DNA of 64,000 bases from Chrysemys picta bellii (GCF_011386835.1 NC_088800.1:14842572-14906571); one strand, 5' to 3'. Positions 44,601 to 56,299 are shown, counted from the first letter of the stretch. Notes: generated by a model from the sequence alone, not told the origin. Made by a program: numbers and translations.

Positions 44601-45251
44601 AAAACTGGCCTCTTTGAGTTTCAATTTGAAATCTAATTTTGAAGTAGTTATGGGCATGTGCTTCACTGCATTAATTTCATATTCATCCGTTTCTTTTATT
44701 GATGGCCTTGATCTGGTTACTTCCCTGCTAAGGGAATTTGCAATGTGTAGTTCCTCATCTTATCTATATTCTTTCTGAGAAATCAGATCTTTGCAGCCTC
44801 AATGCCATATTTTGAATTCTAACTGGTGCCAAAGATGAAGGATTTTTTAAACAAAATTTCAAGTACTTTGTGATTGGTTTCTTTTCTTTCTCATATGCAA
44901 AACTTAGCAGAATCTTTAGGGTCTATTGGTGCCTCTATAGTATATATTGCCAGAATTGAAGATAACCAAATACAATTGTCATCATTTCCTCTTCAATTTA
45001 GATACAGTTTATTGCTGTCATGTTCTATTCTGGAACCTTCAGGCAAATACAATTGGTTACTTCTCTGGCATAAACTATGCACTTCTTCTTTTGGCAGATA
45101 CCTCCACTGACAGTGCAACAGGGTTAGTTAAATACTACTATTTTAAACCTGGTGGATTGGTGAGTTGTGATTTTAGTTGCTCAAATGTCTCTTATATCTG
45201 ACTTCTCAATGCAAGGTTATGTCATTTTCCAGCAGCTACCTTAAGGATTGG

Positions 45252-45382
45252 GGCCAGATTTACAAATGTATTTAGGCGCCTATAGATGCAGATAGGGGCC
45301 TAGTGGGATTTTCAAAAGTGTCTGGGTGCCCAACTTCCCTATCTGCCTCTTCAGGTGCCTAAATACCTTTGAAAACCTGGCC
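45252..45382. mobile_element. Palindromic MITE (GGCCAGATTT… ends)
   Basis: Left end ggccagatttacaaatgtat pairs with right end 'accttt-gaaaacctggcc'; tttaggcgcc and ggtgcctaaa lie just inside. The second copy is at 53873-54004. It sits within the span of the Gypsy remnant between RNase H and RT. Confidence 0.75.
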
Positions 45383-45384
45383 AC

Positions 45385-46235
45385 CACTGACCAGATTGGA
45401 AATTAATTTTGCTAAATGCTTTAACACCCCCATAAATCTCCATGGATCTATTTTATCCTGTAGTGTGTGCATTTTAGCTATTGCTATCTGAATCAGCAAT
45501 CAATGTCTAATTATGTCATGTGGGGTGACTTCTGTTAGACCAATGGTTGTGGTTGTTTAATGTTCAGTGTTAAGTGTCTTTCACTTGCTCTCAGCAATAC
45601 TCACCTAAGCCTTCAGTTGTTTCCTTTAACCTCACTAACCCACATTCAAACCTAGTACATTAGTGGTGAGATTCTGTGCAGTTCCCCTAAGAGTGGGGGT
45701 AGGAGAAGGGCTGTGGTGTCTTTAAGCCACCTTGCTTCCTACTGATCCTGGACTGCTCCAGGGCTGGGAGAGGCCTTGGACATAACTTAAATAGCCCATA
45801 GGGCCTGTCTCAGTGATGGCAGCCTTGCCAAGTTGCAGCTCTGCTTGAATGCTGTGGCCTTACTTCCAAAATGGCCCTCCAATCCAGATCTCACCTAAAG
45901 TTGCCACCTCTGAGGTACAAAACTGTGTGCCATCCAGGATGGCCCTGAGCCCATAAAACTGGAGAGCTGCCAACATGTCCTGAGCACCCTTACAGATTTC
46001 CCAGGACAGCTACCTCAAAAAACAGATGATCTTGGGAAAACCTGGACAGGTGGCAATCCTGGCCACACCTCCAATATCCCATCTATAATAGGGCTTGCAA
46101 GGGTATCCTTGGGAGGCAGTTGTACAGCTGTCTCTGCAGTGCCTATACCAGGGAACTCCTTTCCCAGACAGATATGAGGCTTTTAGTGCCTCTGTACAGC
46201 ACTCTGGCCCCAGAGGGACTGGAGCAGGGCTGAAG
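45385..46235. other. Unassigned sequence inside the Gypsy remnant
   Basis: The catalytic YADD part of RT is expected here but is not seen. The composition becomes GC-richer at 45660-46240, so foreign sequence may have replaced it. I cannot name the filler. Confidence 0.35.
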
Positions 46236-47489
46236 ATCTTACCCTATAGCTTTAACACCTCATAATCCCTCAGACATCTGGACAGTGACTCTTTGAAATA
46301 TCTCAGGGCAGAACTGATACCAAATGGCATTCACTTCAATTTATAATACATTTGTGTTAAAAGTCACTAGCTTAGAGCATGACAGATCTAATTTTATTTG
46401 CCAGAATACATGTTCTGTATCTAAAGCTAAAATTATTTGTGCTTCTGAGAGTTTAGTTGCCACTTCCTTGGTAGTTTTTATTGGATTATGTCCATATTTC
46501 ATGTATTTATTTAAATCACATACAGCAATGCACACCCATGGCTACATGTCTTTTCTATCATAGCCATAGAATTGATCCAGTTTATAGGTTGTACTATCTT
46601 TTCAGTAGCCCCTAACTTTTCTATATTATCAATTAGTTTTTAACTTTATCTGCTAAAACAAATGGGATTTGCTTTTATGAATGGATCTTTAGAGTTAATG
46701 ACTTTTCTGTCTTAATATAGGAATATCCATCCAAACTTTCTAGGTCTCAGAATTCTCTGAGTGGGCTTCTTTAAGGGCTCTGTAGCAGTTACAGGAAACA
46801 ACTTCTAATAAAATCATGTCTAGATCAATTTGTAGTCCTAAAACAGGGACCCAATACTACTACCATTGAAGTAAATCGCAACATTCCATTTTTCAATGGA
46901 GGTAGGATCAGGCTACCAGGTAATTTACCTGCCTTTACCCTTTGGAAATTTAAGTGAGACTGTTTTTTAAAATAAATTGTAATTATTACTTGTCCTCATA
47001 CTGGCATTTTAAGTTCTGATCTGAAACAAGCTTTACTTTAGATTTCTATACTACTTCTGTAACTACAGTATTGTATATTTTCTTTGGAATAATACTGAAG
47101 TGTGCCTCGGTATTCCATTTAAAGGATCCATCTCTGCCATTAACGTTTAGGCATATTTGCCAATTTGAAACAGTTTGCTCTACAGTCACTGTACCTACAA
47201 GGGGATCTGTGTTGCTACCTTGGTGTTCTCTCAGAATCTGGATACCTTTGGCTTTAACTGCTCCCCGTACCTTTGGAAAAATAATATTTTCTATTGCACT
47301 TTATGGCATATTTCACCAAATGCAGAGCTACTTCTTGGCTCGTGTTCTCAACCACATCTCATGCATAGAATTTTTTTCCCCTCTCAGAAAACCCTCTATT
47401 CCTATTTAATTGCTCATCTAGTTTCCTTCATTCCTAGCTTTCTCTTTTTGAAATGATGCTATATGGACTTTGCTCATTCCATACCAAGT

Positions 47490-47766
47490 TCACTCCATGT
47501 TTATACCATGGGTATTATACTAGCATAGCTATGGCACTGTAGTTATGCCAGCATTACCCCGTAGTGTAGACATAATCTTCAATGATGAAAGGGGTTTTTG
47601 CTTCACTGTAGGAACACCAACTCCCTCAGCGACAGTAGCTTGGTTGATGGAAGCTACACAAGCGAGTAGGTTGCCATAGCTATGGTGCTCAGAGATGTGG
47701 ATTTTTCACACCCCTGAGTGCTGTAGCTATAGTGACCTAAATTTTAACTTTAAGCGAGGCCTCAGA
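47490..47766. mobile_element. Palindromic MITE, composite
   Basis: Contains inverted words 'catagctatggcactgtagt' and 'gccatagctatggtgctcag', an internal 'gtagtgtagacataatc', and the right end 'gcgaggcctcag', which resembles the right end of 57372-57772. Limits are approximate, with no target duplication seen. Confidence 0.5.
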
Positions 47767-47769
47767 ACC

Positions 47770-48792
47770 CAAATCTTCACTTCACTAACTTCATGGGTTC
47801 TACAAACATCCATGGCTTGGTACAACAATCTGCTGGGGTTCCCAGAGCTCTGAGTCACTGTGTTACATCTCTCAGCCTCAGCAAATGAGAGCTTTGTCAC
47901 CTTCCTGACATACCAGCTGTCTGTCTTGCCAACAAACTCTCCAGGATTCTGCCAGACCAGACCTTGCATCATCAGTTAACAGTCAGTGAACACCAATTCC
48001 CAAATTCCTCAGTGACATCTTACTCTGCAGTGCTCACCACCTCTTACTGTAGGACCCCCCCAAATCCTTATCAAGTTTGCTGCTCCTTTAAAGAGACAGA
48101 ACACACCAGCTGATTAACTTAATTGGGGTTGAAAACCCCTCCATTTCAATCAAAGGACTGAATTGGTTTATGGAAAAAGTAAAACAAGTTTATTAACAAA
48201 AGGACATAGGTTAAATGATACCAAGTATAAGGAATAAGGTTAGAAATGGTTACAAACAAACAAAAGTAAATACACTTCCAAGACTAAAATTCAACTTAAC
48301 AAACTAGAGTCATTTGTTCAAAGACATTTTTCTTACCGCAATCATTCTTCCTGCATGTTTGGCCAGTTCTTCGGCCAGGACCCAATACTCAGAACTCAAA
48401 GCACTTGGTTTCTTTTGACTCTTCCTCTCCCCTTCCTTTTATAGTCCAGTAAACCTTTGAAATGTGTCCTTCAAAAAGTAAGCCCAGACCAAGTTTCTCT
48501 CTCATGCTGGGGCATAGATGCGATGCTATCTTCTTCCCCACTTGATAGCTTTGTTTACCTTATATGTAAATGTACCTTCATTATCTGTGCCTGACAATCA
48601 GGCTGGTCAGACAAGCAAATACAAATTCCTTTGTCTAGGGAAAACTGGGCTTATGCATTACTTGCCAACCACATTTTAAGAACATAATTCTAGCGCATAT
48701 TTATAACTCTTTGTACACACCCTGTACATATACCACACAATGATTTTCAGGACCAGCATGTTACCAGGTTGTATATGATACAGATTATGACA
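47770..48792 (-). mobile_element. Probable antisense LTR
   Basis: Read on the minus strand it starts TGTCATAATCTGTATC (from 48792). A possible poly(A) signal AATAAA is the reverse complement of tttatt at about 48189. The T/A-rich profile and ~1-kb length suit an LTR, and it may belong to a retroelement family like the remnant at 44.6-47.2 kb. I found no partner LTR and no clear target duplication. Confidence 0.45.
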
Positions 48793-48794
48793 AC

Positions 48795-49355
48795 AGTGTA
48801 TTGGGTGTAGTATGTCAGGCCTGACGAGTTACTGACACAGAGTAGTGAACCACCAATGGGCCTGTGTGTCAGATTTGAGTGAGGGTTAAATTAGTTTCCC
48901 GTACCAATCTGCACCTCACACAGTGATTTTCTATTTCACAAAGGGGCCTAGATTTTATTAAGGAATCACATGGTCTTCTCAAATTCACATTTGACCTTTC
49001 AAGTTTGTTCGTCACATACTTTTAAAATTGTAAGTTCCTTGCAGCAGGGACCGTGTCTTTATATGTGTTTGTGCAGCACGATGTGCCCCAAGCTACTGCA
49101 ATATAAACATGAAATAACAATAACATGCATCTACTCATTCATCTGGCCCTGAACTGAAAATAAAAACAAATGTCTCTCAGTTTTATCCACATCCTTTCTT
49201 CTGTTTAAAATGAAAACTGAGTTTGAAGTAAAAGGGAGAAAACATCATGTTAGTGCATGAAACTAGTTAGGGGTGACTATTAGTTAGTATATGACTACTA
49301 GTATTAGTGGTGCTAGTTAGTGCATGATTACAAGTACTGGTTTGGGTGGTGTTAT
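48795..49355. other. No recognised feature
   Basis: Ordinary sequence with short 'tagttagt' and 'actagt' words at 49263-49345 that may be a degenerate tandem repeat. Confidence 0.4.
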
Positions 49356-49359
49356 TTTA

Positions 49360-49445
49360 CTGTTCCCAATAATGTGCTAGGCACCTCACTGTATGGAGAA
49401 GAAGATGTGGTCTGTGCCCCAAAGAGCTTACAATCTGATTTGAGA
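49360..49445. repeat. Short dispersed repeat, copy 3
   Basis: 'ccaataatgtgctaggcacc', 'gatgtggtctgtgccccaaa', 'gagcttacaatctgattt'. The best-preserved tail of the family also seen at 36410 and 44030. Confidence 0.5.
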
Positions 49446-49449
49446 GAGT

Positions 49450-50245
49450 GATGAACTGCTATGGGAGGAAGCCTGGGAGTTGCAGTAATAAACTTATGTG
49501 GTTCCTTAGTGAAGACCTGGGCATGACATGGCAGATCAGGGTTTTTTAAAATGATATACAAAAAATAAACCTGTCTTTGCTGCGACTAACTTCTCCAGGG
49601 GGCTGTGGTAAAAGAGGGTCTTCAGAAAGGATTTGAATGAAGAGAGGGTAACGGCCTTATCATCTCTCTCCCTCTCCTGTCTTCCTCCCACTGTCAGCTC
49701 ACTACAATGTCTGTCACCTTCTCCATTCACTAAATCAGTGTGTCATCTCCAGCCTAGCTGCCACTCTCACTGATGGGTCAGCAGCTGTAGAGGAATCATG
49801 AAGACAGCAGTTCTTGAGGCATCTTTCCCTTTTCCTCCACCTGCCTCCCGCCTCCCATTTCCAACTCCCAGCCAGCCTGATCAAATAGGACTTTCTCTGG
49901 AGTCTTTGAGGCTTCTGATGGATGCTCCCTCTGTACCTGACCCAAATCAAGCTTGTTCAGCTGTAATCTATCTTCTCATTGTCATCTGCCTTGTTTCAAT
50001 TGGACAATTTGGCATGGTTTGAAAAGATCACTATAGATAGTGAAAAAAATTAAGAGGTGATTTATTTTCTGGCCCTAATTCCAGTGGATTTCTGCCCAAA
50101 AAAGAAAGGAACAGGCTGAACCAAAGATAGAGAATTAGTGTTGGGATAAACTGATTGAAAAAGATGGAATGGGTGCAGCTGAGCAGTGTCTCTGTCCAAC
50201 CAGATTGCTCGAATGCCTCAGAGTGAGAGCAGTCTCAGGGAGATA
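49450..50245. other. No recognised feature
   Basis: No repeat or exon recognised on either strand. Confidence 0.4.
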
Positions 50246-50339
50246 GAGAATCGCATCCCCTAAAGTCCATTTCTATATATGGTAGCCCTGAAAGCTAAAA
50301 TATCGTTGAAGTGACTGGTGACCTGGCAACATGCTAAGG

Positions 50340-50805
50340 CAGGTAGGTTCACTTTGGGGCACCTCATTCCCAGGAAGATGTGGGCCAACCGAAGGGAATT
50401 AAAACAAATGGAAGGATGAGTTATGAGGAAGGCTAAATTAACTGAATATGCACCGTATGTCTTAGCTGGGTGAAGAGGGTACGGTATGGGAGAACTATCT
50501 ACTAGTATGTGAAGGGTGTAACTATAGAAGAGGGAGAAGAATTGTATAAGGTAGCATGCAGAGGTGTAATTAGGAATCATAAGACAACATTGACCACAAG
50601 AATAAATCAGCATGAATATAAAGAAAAATGTCCTAAGAGTAATGTCTGCTGGACTCTGGAAGAGCCTCTCAAGAGTAGTGCTGGAAGCCCCGTTGATTGA
50701 GCTCGTCAAAAGTGGACAACGTACTGGATGGTACACTGAAAGGAACAGTCCTATGGTGGGTGACTTAGTAGCTCTTTTGCACAGATCTTTGATTCTGTGA
50801 TGTGA
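50340..50805 (+). mobile_element. Old CR1-like LINE 3' part
   Basis: The plus strand keeps the order of a CR1 carboxyl end: 'ggatgagttatgaggaaggc', 'aatatgcaccgta', 'agagtaatgtctgctggact', 'ctggaagagcctctcaagag', 'tagtgctggaagcccc', 'agctcgtcaaaagtggacaa' and 'ctttgattctgtga'. Frames are broken. The 235-codon minus-strand frame over 50260-50967 is its antisense shadow. Confidence 0.6.
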
Positions 50806-50809
50806 CAAG

Positions 50810-51580
50810 AGAATGAGGCCTCTCGGACTGCTGCTGCCTTTGTACCGGAGACAGATTATATGAAATGTATATGCTAGACATTTGGTGATGCTAAATTCTG
50901 CAAACAAACGTGAATTTCCATATGCTGGGGCCAGCTGAGGCAGGAAACTCTTCCTGACTCTCAACACGCTGCTCTTTAAAGATCATTTGAAGTGCTGGGA
51001 AAACGTGCTCTGGAGACCGAAGTCCTGTGCTTACCTACAGAGCAGGTAGTGGTACAGCACAGGCAGTTGTAACACCACTCATGTTGTCCCAGCCTTGGAG
51101 GGAAAAGGGAAATGCACTCTTCATGGCCTATTTAATCCTTGGCATCTCTGCTAAAACTGCCACCAGTGAGGCTAAGCATGGTGCTTTCTGGGATGTGAAC
51201 TGAAATGGCCAACTACCTTCGCACACTATAGACCACAGAATAGTTTAAGTGTGGTAGCGACATCCAGTCACCGTTGAACTGGACCTGACTGGGCCCAGCA
51301 GCATAAAAGTGGAAGACTTTGTTTCCCAGGCCTGATCATCTGCGCAGCATACAGTTCCCCAGACTAGAGCCAGATTGGCACTTCTGATTTAGCACTGAAA
51401 GGCTGTCTCCCATCTCTGATCCGTGAGCCAGTCAGTCGCACCTTTCCTGGAGCAGCAGGACGTTTCTGAGCCACATGAATTCCCATCTGAGAAAGCTCCA
51501 CCTTATGCGTAAAAGGGCATGTGCTTCCTATGTCAGCGTCTCCTTCTCAGATTATATTTGGAAGGTCACATCAGTGGCCT
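50810..51580. other. No recognised feature
   Basis: No repeat or exon recognised. Confidence 0.4.
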
Positions 51581-51590
51581 CAGTTGGCAC

Positions 51591-51804
51591 CAGGGCCGGC
51601 TTTAGGGCGATTCCCCCGATTCCTGGGAATCGGGCCCCGCACCCTCCGCCGAAGTGCCGCCGGAAACAATGGCAACCGATTGAGCTGCCACTGAATTGCC
51701 GCCGCTATATCTTTGGTGGCAGCTCAATCGCTGCCACTGTCTTCAGCAGCATTTCGGCGGTAGCTCTTTCAAATCGGGCCCCGCATGTCCTCAAGCCGGC
51801 CCTG
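51591..51804. mobile_element. hAT-type MITE, CAGGGCCGGCTT ends, 214 bp
   Basis: The ends CAGGGCCGGCTT and AAGCCGGCCCTG are inverted over 12 bp. GTTGGCAC (51583-51590) and GTTGGTAC (51805-51812) form an 8-bp duplication with one change. The interior is itself palindromic (tgagctgcca and tggcagctca; atcgggccccgc in both halves as a direct repeat). Confidence 0.92.
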
Positions 51805-51814
51805 GTTGGTACCA

Positions 51815-52995
51815 TGCGCTGACCCATGAAACTAAACTGCAAATGTAACACAAAGACGCCTGCTCCGTGTGAGATCCTTAGATACCAAGGTGTACCTTTA
51901 CAAATACCATAGACACACAGGCAGCCCTAAAGAGAAACGTACTCAAATGCTTTGACACAAGTCCTTTTTCAGACACAGGGAGGGGCAGGATCCTTTGTCA
52001 TCAGTAGCAAAGCTCACACATGCTTTAATATGAGGTGCCACTCCAGCAAGACATCTGAACTGCTTGGTGAATGCTGGTGCCTAGTTGAACATGAACGAAA
52101 GAGCCAACAGCTCTCTTTTGCAATACGGATCTCCCTGCCTTGTGAAATGATCCGCTTGCCAGTTTGAAGCGACCATGCTGGTGTCAGTGCTTATTGCACA
52201 TTTGTGCAGCGGGGTTTCCACAGGCAACTGATTGCTTAGTTTGAGCACTGGGAAAAGAGAGAGCGAGTAATGGATGATTGCCAACAGTATCTGGTGGCAC
52301 CAGTATTAATGTCACCCATATCTGCCACCAGTATCAATGATCTCAGTAAAATAAAGATCATTCATCCTGTATGAGGAAATTCCAGGATTGTGAAGAAAGT
52401 AGTTGGGAAGAGACTGAGTCTCACCCCCTAACCTCAAATCTTCTACAATATTTACAGCAAGCCAGTGGCATGTGCCTGGTCCATTGGCGCTGCCTAGTGA
52501 ATATCACGAGAGAACATCTTTCCCTTTCCCAACTGCTTACCAGAAATGCCCAGGACTCCTCCCATGCAAAGATGCTTTAATTTGCCCTATTATCTTCCAG
52601 CTGCCAAAAAGGTTATAAGGGGTGGAGGTTTCACCTTATAGATGAAGCTAAATTGTTCATTCCCTGAATTTATAAGACAGGAAACATTTTGGTAGGAAAA
52701 TTTGGACTGAAACAGCCTCGTTTAAGAGAATCCAAGCCCAGTGTTTACATAATGTCTGGAATTAATGCAGAGAAAACTTTCAGGTGCCAGCACTGGAAAG
52801 GAAAAACGGGGAGCAAAAAGGGGCAGATACTGAACCTGTAACAAAGCCGAAGGCTCATTGCCCAACTGGAGGGGATAGTTGGAAAGTTGCGTGTTCCACT
52901 GTTTGCAGCAGAGAGACCTGTTGTTTCATCTCGTACGCCATGAGCACCAGCCAGGTGGGCAGTCCCATGCTAGGTCCTTAGAGTCGGCTTGGGGT
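51815..52995. other. No recognised feature
   Basis: Unique-looking sequence with no repeat or exon that I can name. Confidence 0.4.
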
Positions 52996-53000
52996 GTGGT

Positions 53001-53265
53001 CACATGAGAGAGCCTGGGATTAATAACAGCTGTATATGCAATCACATGATAGAGTATGTCATTAACAACATCTGTGTATGCAGTGACATGCTATGTTATA
53101 AATGCCAATAGGTATACAGTTATATGTTGTGTCTTTAATAGAAACCAAGTTTGCAGGCTGTATGTGTAACACCACACGTGCACTAACATGACACTGTGAG
53201 TCACTAATGCTAGGTGTGAACTCACATGAGATACAGACCTTAGTAGTAACTGGCAAAGTCAATGA
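53001..53265. repeat. Degenerate ~42-bp tandem array
   Basis: The first two units start at 53001 and 53043: 'cacatgagagagcctgggat' then taataacagctgtatatgca, and 'cacatgatagagtatgtcat' then taacaacatctgtgtatgca. Later units are more diverged but keep 'acatg', 'taaca' and 'tgtatg' words. About six units in total. Confidence 0.6.
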
Positions 53266-53269
53266 ATGG

Positions 53270-53868
53270 CCCCAGGCACAGATCTCTGAAATCTCTATTT
53301 GCCTTTGGATACTGTCTACTGTGACGGTGACTTGCATACCATGGGTAACAAACCCCTCCATAGTAATGGTGTTACACTGACAGATTCACCAGTCACCCTT
53401 GTTCTCTTTGCTACTGACATCCAGGTGCTCCTCCCCACCCTTATGCTCTTCCACAGTCCTCTTGGCTTGGGTACCATAAGGACATGGGTCTGCCCAACCA
53501 GTGGTCAGAAACTAGAGCAAATGTAGCCAGTTATTGGTGTCTCTCATCTAGTGGTTGACTGTACACGTCTAGTCTGCATATCACCACAGCAGAGCCTCAG
53601 CCAAGCATTCTCTGTGTGCATGTGATGAAGAGCGATGTGCCCATTGGTTATTAGGCTGGTGGGAGGCAGCGGGCTCCCTGGGTTCATTTTTTTAATATGG
53701 CCCTTTGCTGAAATGTGGGTAAATTAAAGGCTTCACGTTGGTGCCTTTGCTGTTCTGACAGGCAGCTCGGCCAGGGCCAGGGACTGGATAGGCTCCTAGA
53801 TGAGTAGCTCTCATGGCTGGAAGATGCTGGCTTATCAAGCTCCTCTGCTGCAGCCCCAGTGTTTGGGG
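53270..53868. other. No recognised feature
   Basis: Ordinary sequence with no recognised repeat or exon. Confidence 0.4.
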
Positions 53869-53872
53869 ATTT

Positions 53873-54004
53873 GGGGCCAGTTTGTAAAGTATCGAGGCAC
53901 CCAAACATGCAGAGAGGCGCCGTGTGGGAGTTAGGTGTCCAGATGCTTTTGAAAATCCCGCTATCTGCATCTTTAGGTGCCTAAATCCCTTTCAAAATCT
54001 GGCT
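53873..54004. mobile_element. Palindromic MITE (GGCCAG… ends), copy 2
   Basis: Order 'ggggccagtttgtaaagtat', 'cgaggcaccc', 'gttaggtgtccagatgcttt', 'gaaaatcccgctatctgcat', 'ctttaggtgcctaaatccct', 'ttcaaaatctggc'. Same family as 45252-45382, more diverged on the left. Confidence 0.75.
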
Positions 54005-54009
54005 CTTAG

Positions 54010-55300
54010 AGCCTAATTTGTGCACATCTTAAACCAAGGTGGAGACAGCTGAGTGAAATAGAGACTAATCAGTGCTCAAAGAGACAGAGAAACCCCAGCG
54101 TGTTGCTAGGCAGGACTGAGCCATGGAGCAAAGCACAGGAGGAGGTGGGGAAACAGGGTAGCTCTGTTAATGCTGCAGGGCAGGGCTGAACAGGGCACTG
54201 GCTGAAAGAGAGGGAAACAGCGGAGCCTGCTGTAATGCTAAAGGGTAGGGCTGGGCTGGACTGGGGGGAAAGCAGAACAACCCAGGCAAATACGTAGAAA
54301 ATATTTTCTGTCCGGTTTCTGCCCATGTAAATGTATTTCAGAGATTGGCCCCTTTGGTCAGTTTCACAGGCTCTTTCTGTAACGTGACATCACTTGCTGA
54401 GCTTCAGTTTGGGGCCTTGCAAGGGTTTGCCCAGGCGCACCAGGAAAAGAAATTGCCTTGGCCTTTTCATGAAAGAGGTGGAGAGTCACCATTCCCTGAG
54501 GGGGAAATTGCCCTAGGTGCAGGGGAGCCAGCACAGCGCCTGACACTTCTCATGTCCCACTCAGGGTCATTGGCCAGATCCTCAGCTGATGTAAATAAGC
54601 TTCGCTTTGCGGACTCCACTGGAACTGTGATGATTTGCCATCCGCAGAGGATCCGGCCCCTCGTTTGGCTCATACTCATTGCATGCACACGACTAATTAG
54701 TGCTCCAGAAAGAGTAAAAACTGTGCAGAGAGACAATCTGACATCCCAAGCAAATGCTAACGTGCGGGTAGTTTCCCAGTCCAGTGCCTCTCTTCTGTCT
54801 CTCCCTCTTGTCCTGTATTAGATTTTGGTGGATTTCAGTGGCAACTGGTTCTTGCCCTCTGGCTGATCTAAGCTTAGACAACAGGGGTCTGTGATGTACC
54901 TAAGCAAACAACTTTAATATTTCCCTAGGGCACTTTCTAAAAAGCCAAGGTGTTTAATTAGGAATGGTTTGATCAGAGCTCTTTAAAAGCCCATTTTGAA
55001 CTTCCCTGGCTCACAGCCCAAACTGCTGTCTCCACACTTGGCACCCACAGACAGATCACTTTAGAAGCTGACTGTTTTTTGGCTCTGTTTGACGTTTTGC
55101 CTCCAGCCCAGGGTCGGAAGGCTGCGGAGGGCCAGCAGTGGAGCTGGAAACCAATTGCTACTAAACTCTTGTTTGGTGTATAAAGTGCTCTATGGTGGCA
55201 AGAGGCAGCTAAGGGATAATATTACAGTTCGATGTCCATTCTGCTCCCACTGACAAAATTCTGTCTCTGATAATGACGAAGTGGACTTGGGTCAGAAACT
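54010..55300. other. Mostly unrecognised
   Basis: Holds the palindromic repeat at 54572-54658; the rest has no repeat or exon that I can name. The 158-codon frame at 54345-54821 runs through that repeat and lacks motifs. Confidence 0.4.
54572..54658. repeat. Palindromic dispersed repeat, copy 2
   Basis: The left end ggccagatcctcagctgatg and the right end 'catccgcagaggatccggcc' are inverted copies. Same end words as the palindrome at 34502-34580. Confidence 0.65.
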
Positions 55301-55616
55301 TAGGGTGGGATCCATGAAGGTACCCATTCCCTTAAGTCCTGCGGTTAGGCTCCACAGCAACCACAAAACACCTGCTCAGCTGCCACCTAACCCTGTAGGT
55401 GCCTGAACTCACTTGGCTCCTAAGTTTTTACTTAGGTATGCACACCGCAGCCTCACTCTAGGCCCCCAGGTGCCTGTGTCCTGCCTGAGCCCCAGACCTA
55501 TTCACAAACAGAAAGACGAGCAGTCAGCTGCCGTGGTTATGTGCAGGGGCACCATCTGGTAGGTGCCCTCTGAGCATGCCCACTAGATCAGACGCCTTAG
55601 GTGAGTTCACACAAAA

Positions 55617-55790
55617 CAGCCAGGGGCGAGAGGAGCCATTCCCTTATAACCTTTAGCCTAGTGTATTCACCCGGTATGCGGAAGACCCCCAGTTCAAGTC
55701 CCCCCTCTTCTTGAGGGGGAGAAGGGATGTGAATAGAGATCTGCCACCTCTCAAGGGAGTGCCCAAACCACTGGGCCATACTATCCTTCT
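55617..55790 (-). repeat. tRNA-like palindromic unit, minus strand
   Basis: On the minus strand: 'atggcccagtggtttgggca', 'ctcccttgagaggtgg', 'ttcacatcccttctcccc', then its own inverse with 'ggacttgaactgggggtctt'. The first half resembles a tRNA A-box to B-box layout. Confidence 0.55.
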
Positions 55791-55894
55791 AAACGCTGTT
55801 TCTAGTTCAAGTAGTATTTAAATAGTCCATTGTTTAATTAAAGTGAAACAGCTTCAACAGGAGAGTTTGAGGGCACCCACATCAGAATATTCCA

Positions 55895-56075
55895 TAGCAT
55901 GGTGGTTTGGACATTCACCTGGGAGATGATCAATCCCTGTTCAAATCCCTTCTCCCACTCAGAAGGTGGAGGGTGCTGACCCAGGGATCTCTCACATCCT
56001 GGGTGAGTACAGTAGGCTAAAGGTAATAAGGGAGCTTCCCTTTCTCCCCTGCCAGCTGTCTTGCTTCAGGTTCCA
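55895..56075 (+). repeat. tRNA-like palindromic unit, plus strand
   Basis: 'agcatggtggtttggacatt', 'cacctgggagatgatc', then 'ctgttcaaatcccttctccc', where tgttcaaatcc fits a B-box. The second half 'cagggatctctcacatcctg' is inverted relative to the first. Not a functional tRNA: no cloverleaf closes. Confidence 0.55.
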
Positions 56076-56172
56076 CATTCCACTTAGGCAGCCGTGCACC
56101 TATCTTCCCTGTTTGCGGATCACTAGCAGAGCTAGGCACTTCCCTGCAGCCTGGACTTAGGTGCTTATCTCT

Positions 56173-56283
56173 GAGGAGGGGTGGGGCTAAGCACACATCA
56201 CTCCCACTGGAGGAGGGGCGGGGCTAAGCACACACCACTCCCATTGGAGGAGGGACGGGCCTAAGCATGCATCACTCCCACCG
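56173..56283. repeat. 37-bp tandem repeat, three units
   Basis: Units start at 56173, 56210 and 56247, each beginning gaggagggg/gac and ending 'cactccca(c/t)(t/c)g'. Each has 'gggctaagca' or a one-base variant. Units differ at five or fewer sites. Confidence 0.95.
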
Positions 56284-56299
56284 GCGGCTATTAATGATA

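Larger units (their letters stand above)
44640..47210 (-). pseudogene. Degenerate Ty3/Gypsy pol
   Basis: Read on the minus strand from high to low coordinates, the parts of a Ty3/Gypsy pol appear in order. Near 46610-46565 is the WINSM-type entry of the reverse transcriptase. The 64-codon frame 46535-46341 has the DLNK motif, an EVATKLSEAQ stretch, and FWQIKLD, which stands where Gypsy proteins read the first catalytic Asp of RT (here LALD). Near 46330-46290 PFGIS-type sequence follows after a frame shift. The YADD part should come next but is not visible between 46240 and 45390. RNase H is recognisable at about 45190-44720: FEQLKSQL at the start and NSLSRE at the end, with several stops between. 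No integrase is recognised below 44640. The copy is long dead. Confidence 0.75.
55305..56172. mobile_element. Long foldback repeat containing tRNA-like units
   Basis: Outer parts hold 'aggtgcctgaactc', 'cttaggtgagttc' and 'acttaggtgcttatct' words in both orientations. Inside lie two inverted tRNA-like units, 55617-55790 on the minus strand and 55895-56075 on the plus strand, around an ~100-bp AT-richer centre. The whole looks like one large palindromic element, though limits are soft. Confidence 0.5.

Noticed and set aside
50260..50967. 235-codon minus-strand open frame
   Set aside because: It runs antisense over an old CR1-like 3' part and shows no motif; the plus strand explains the sequence.
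55895..56075. Possible tRNA gene
   Set aside because: A- and B-box-like words exist, but no cloverleaf closes and the unit is palindromic and repeated; it is a repeat.
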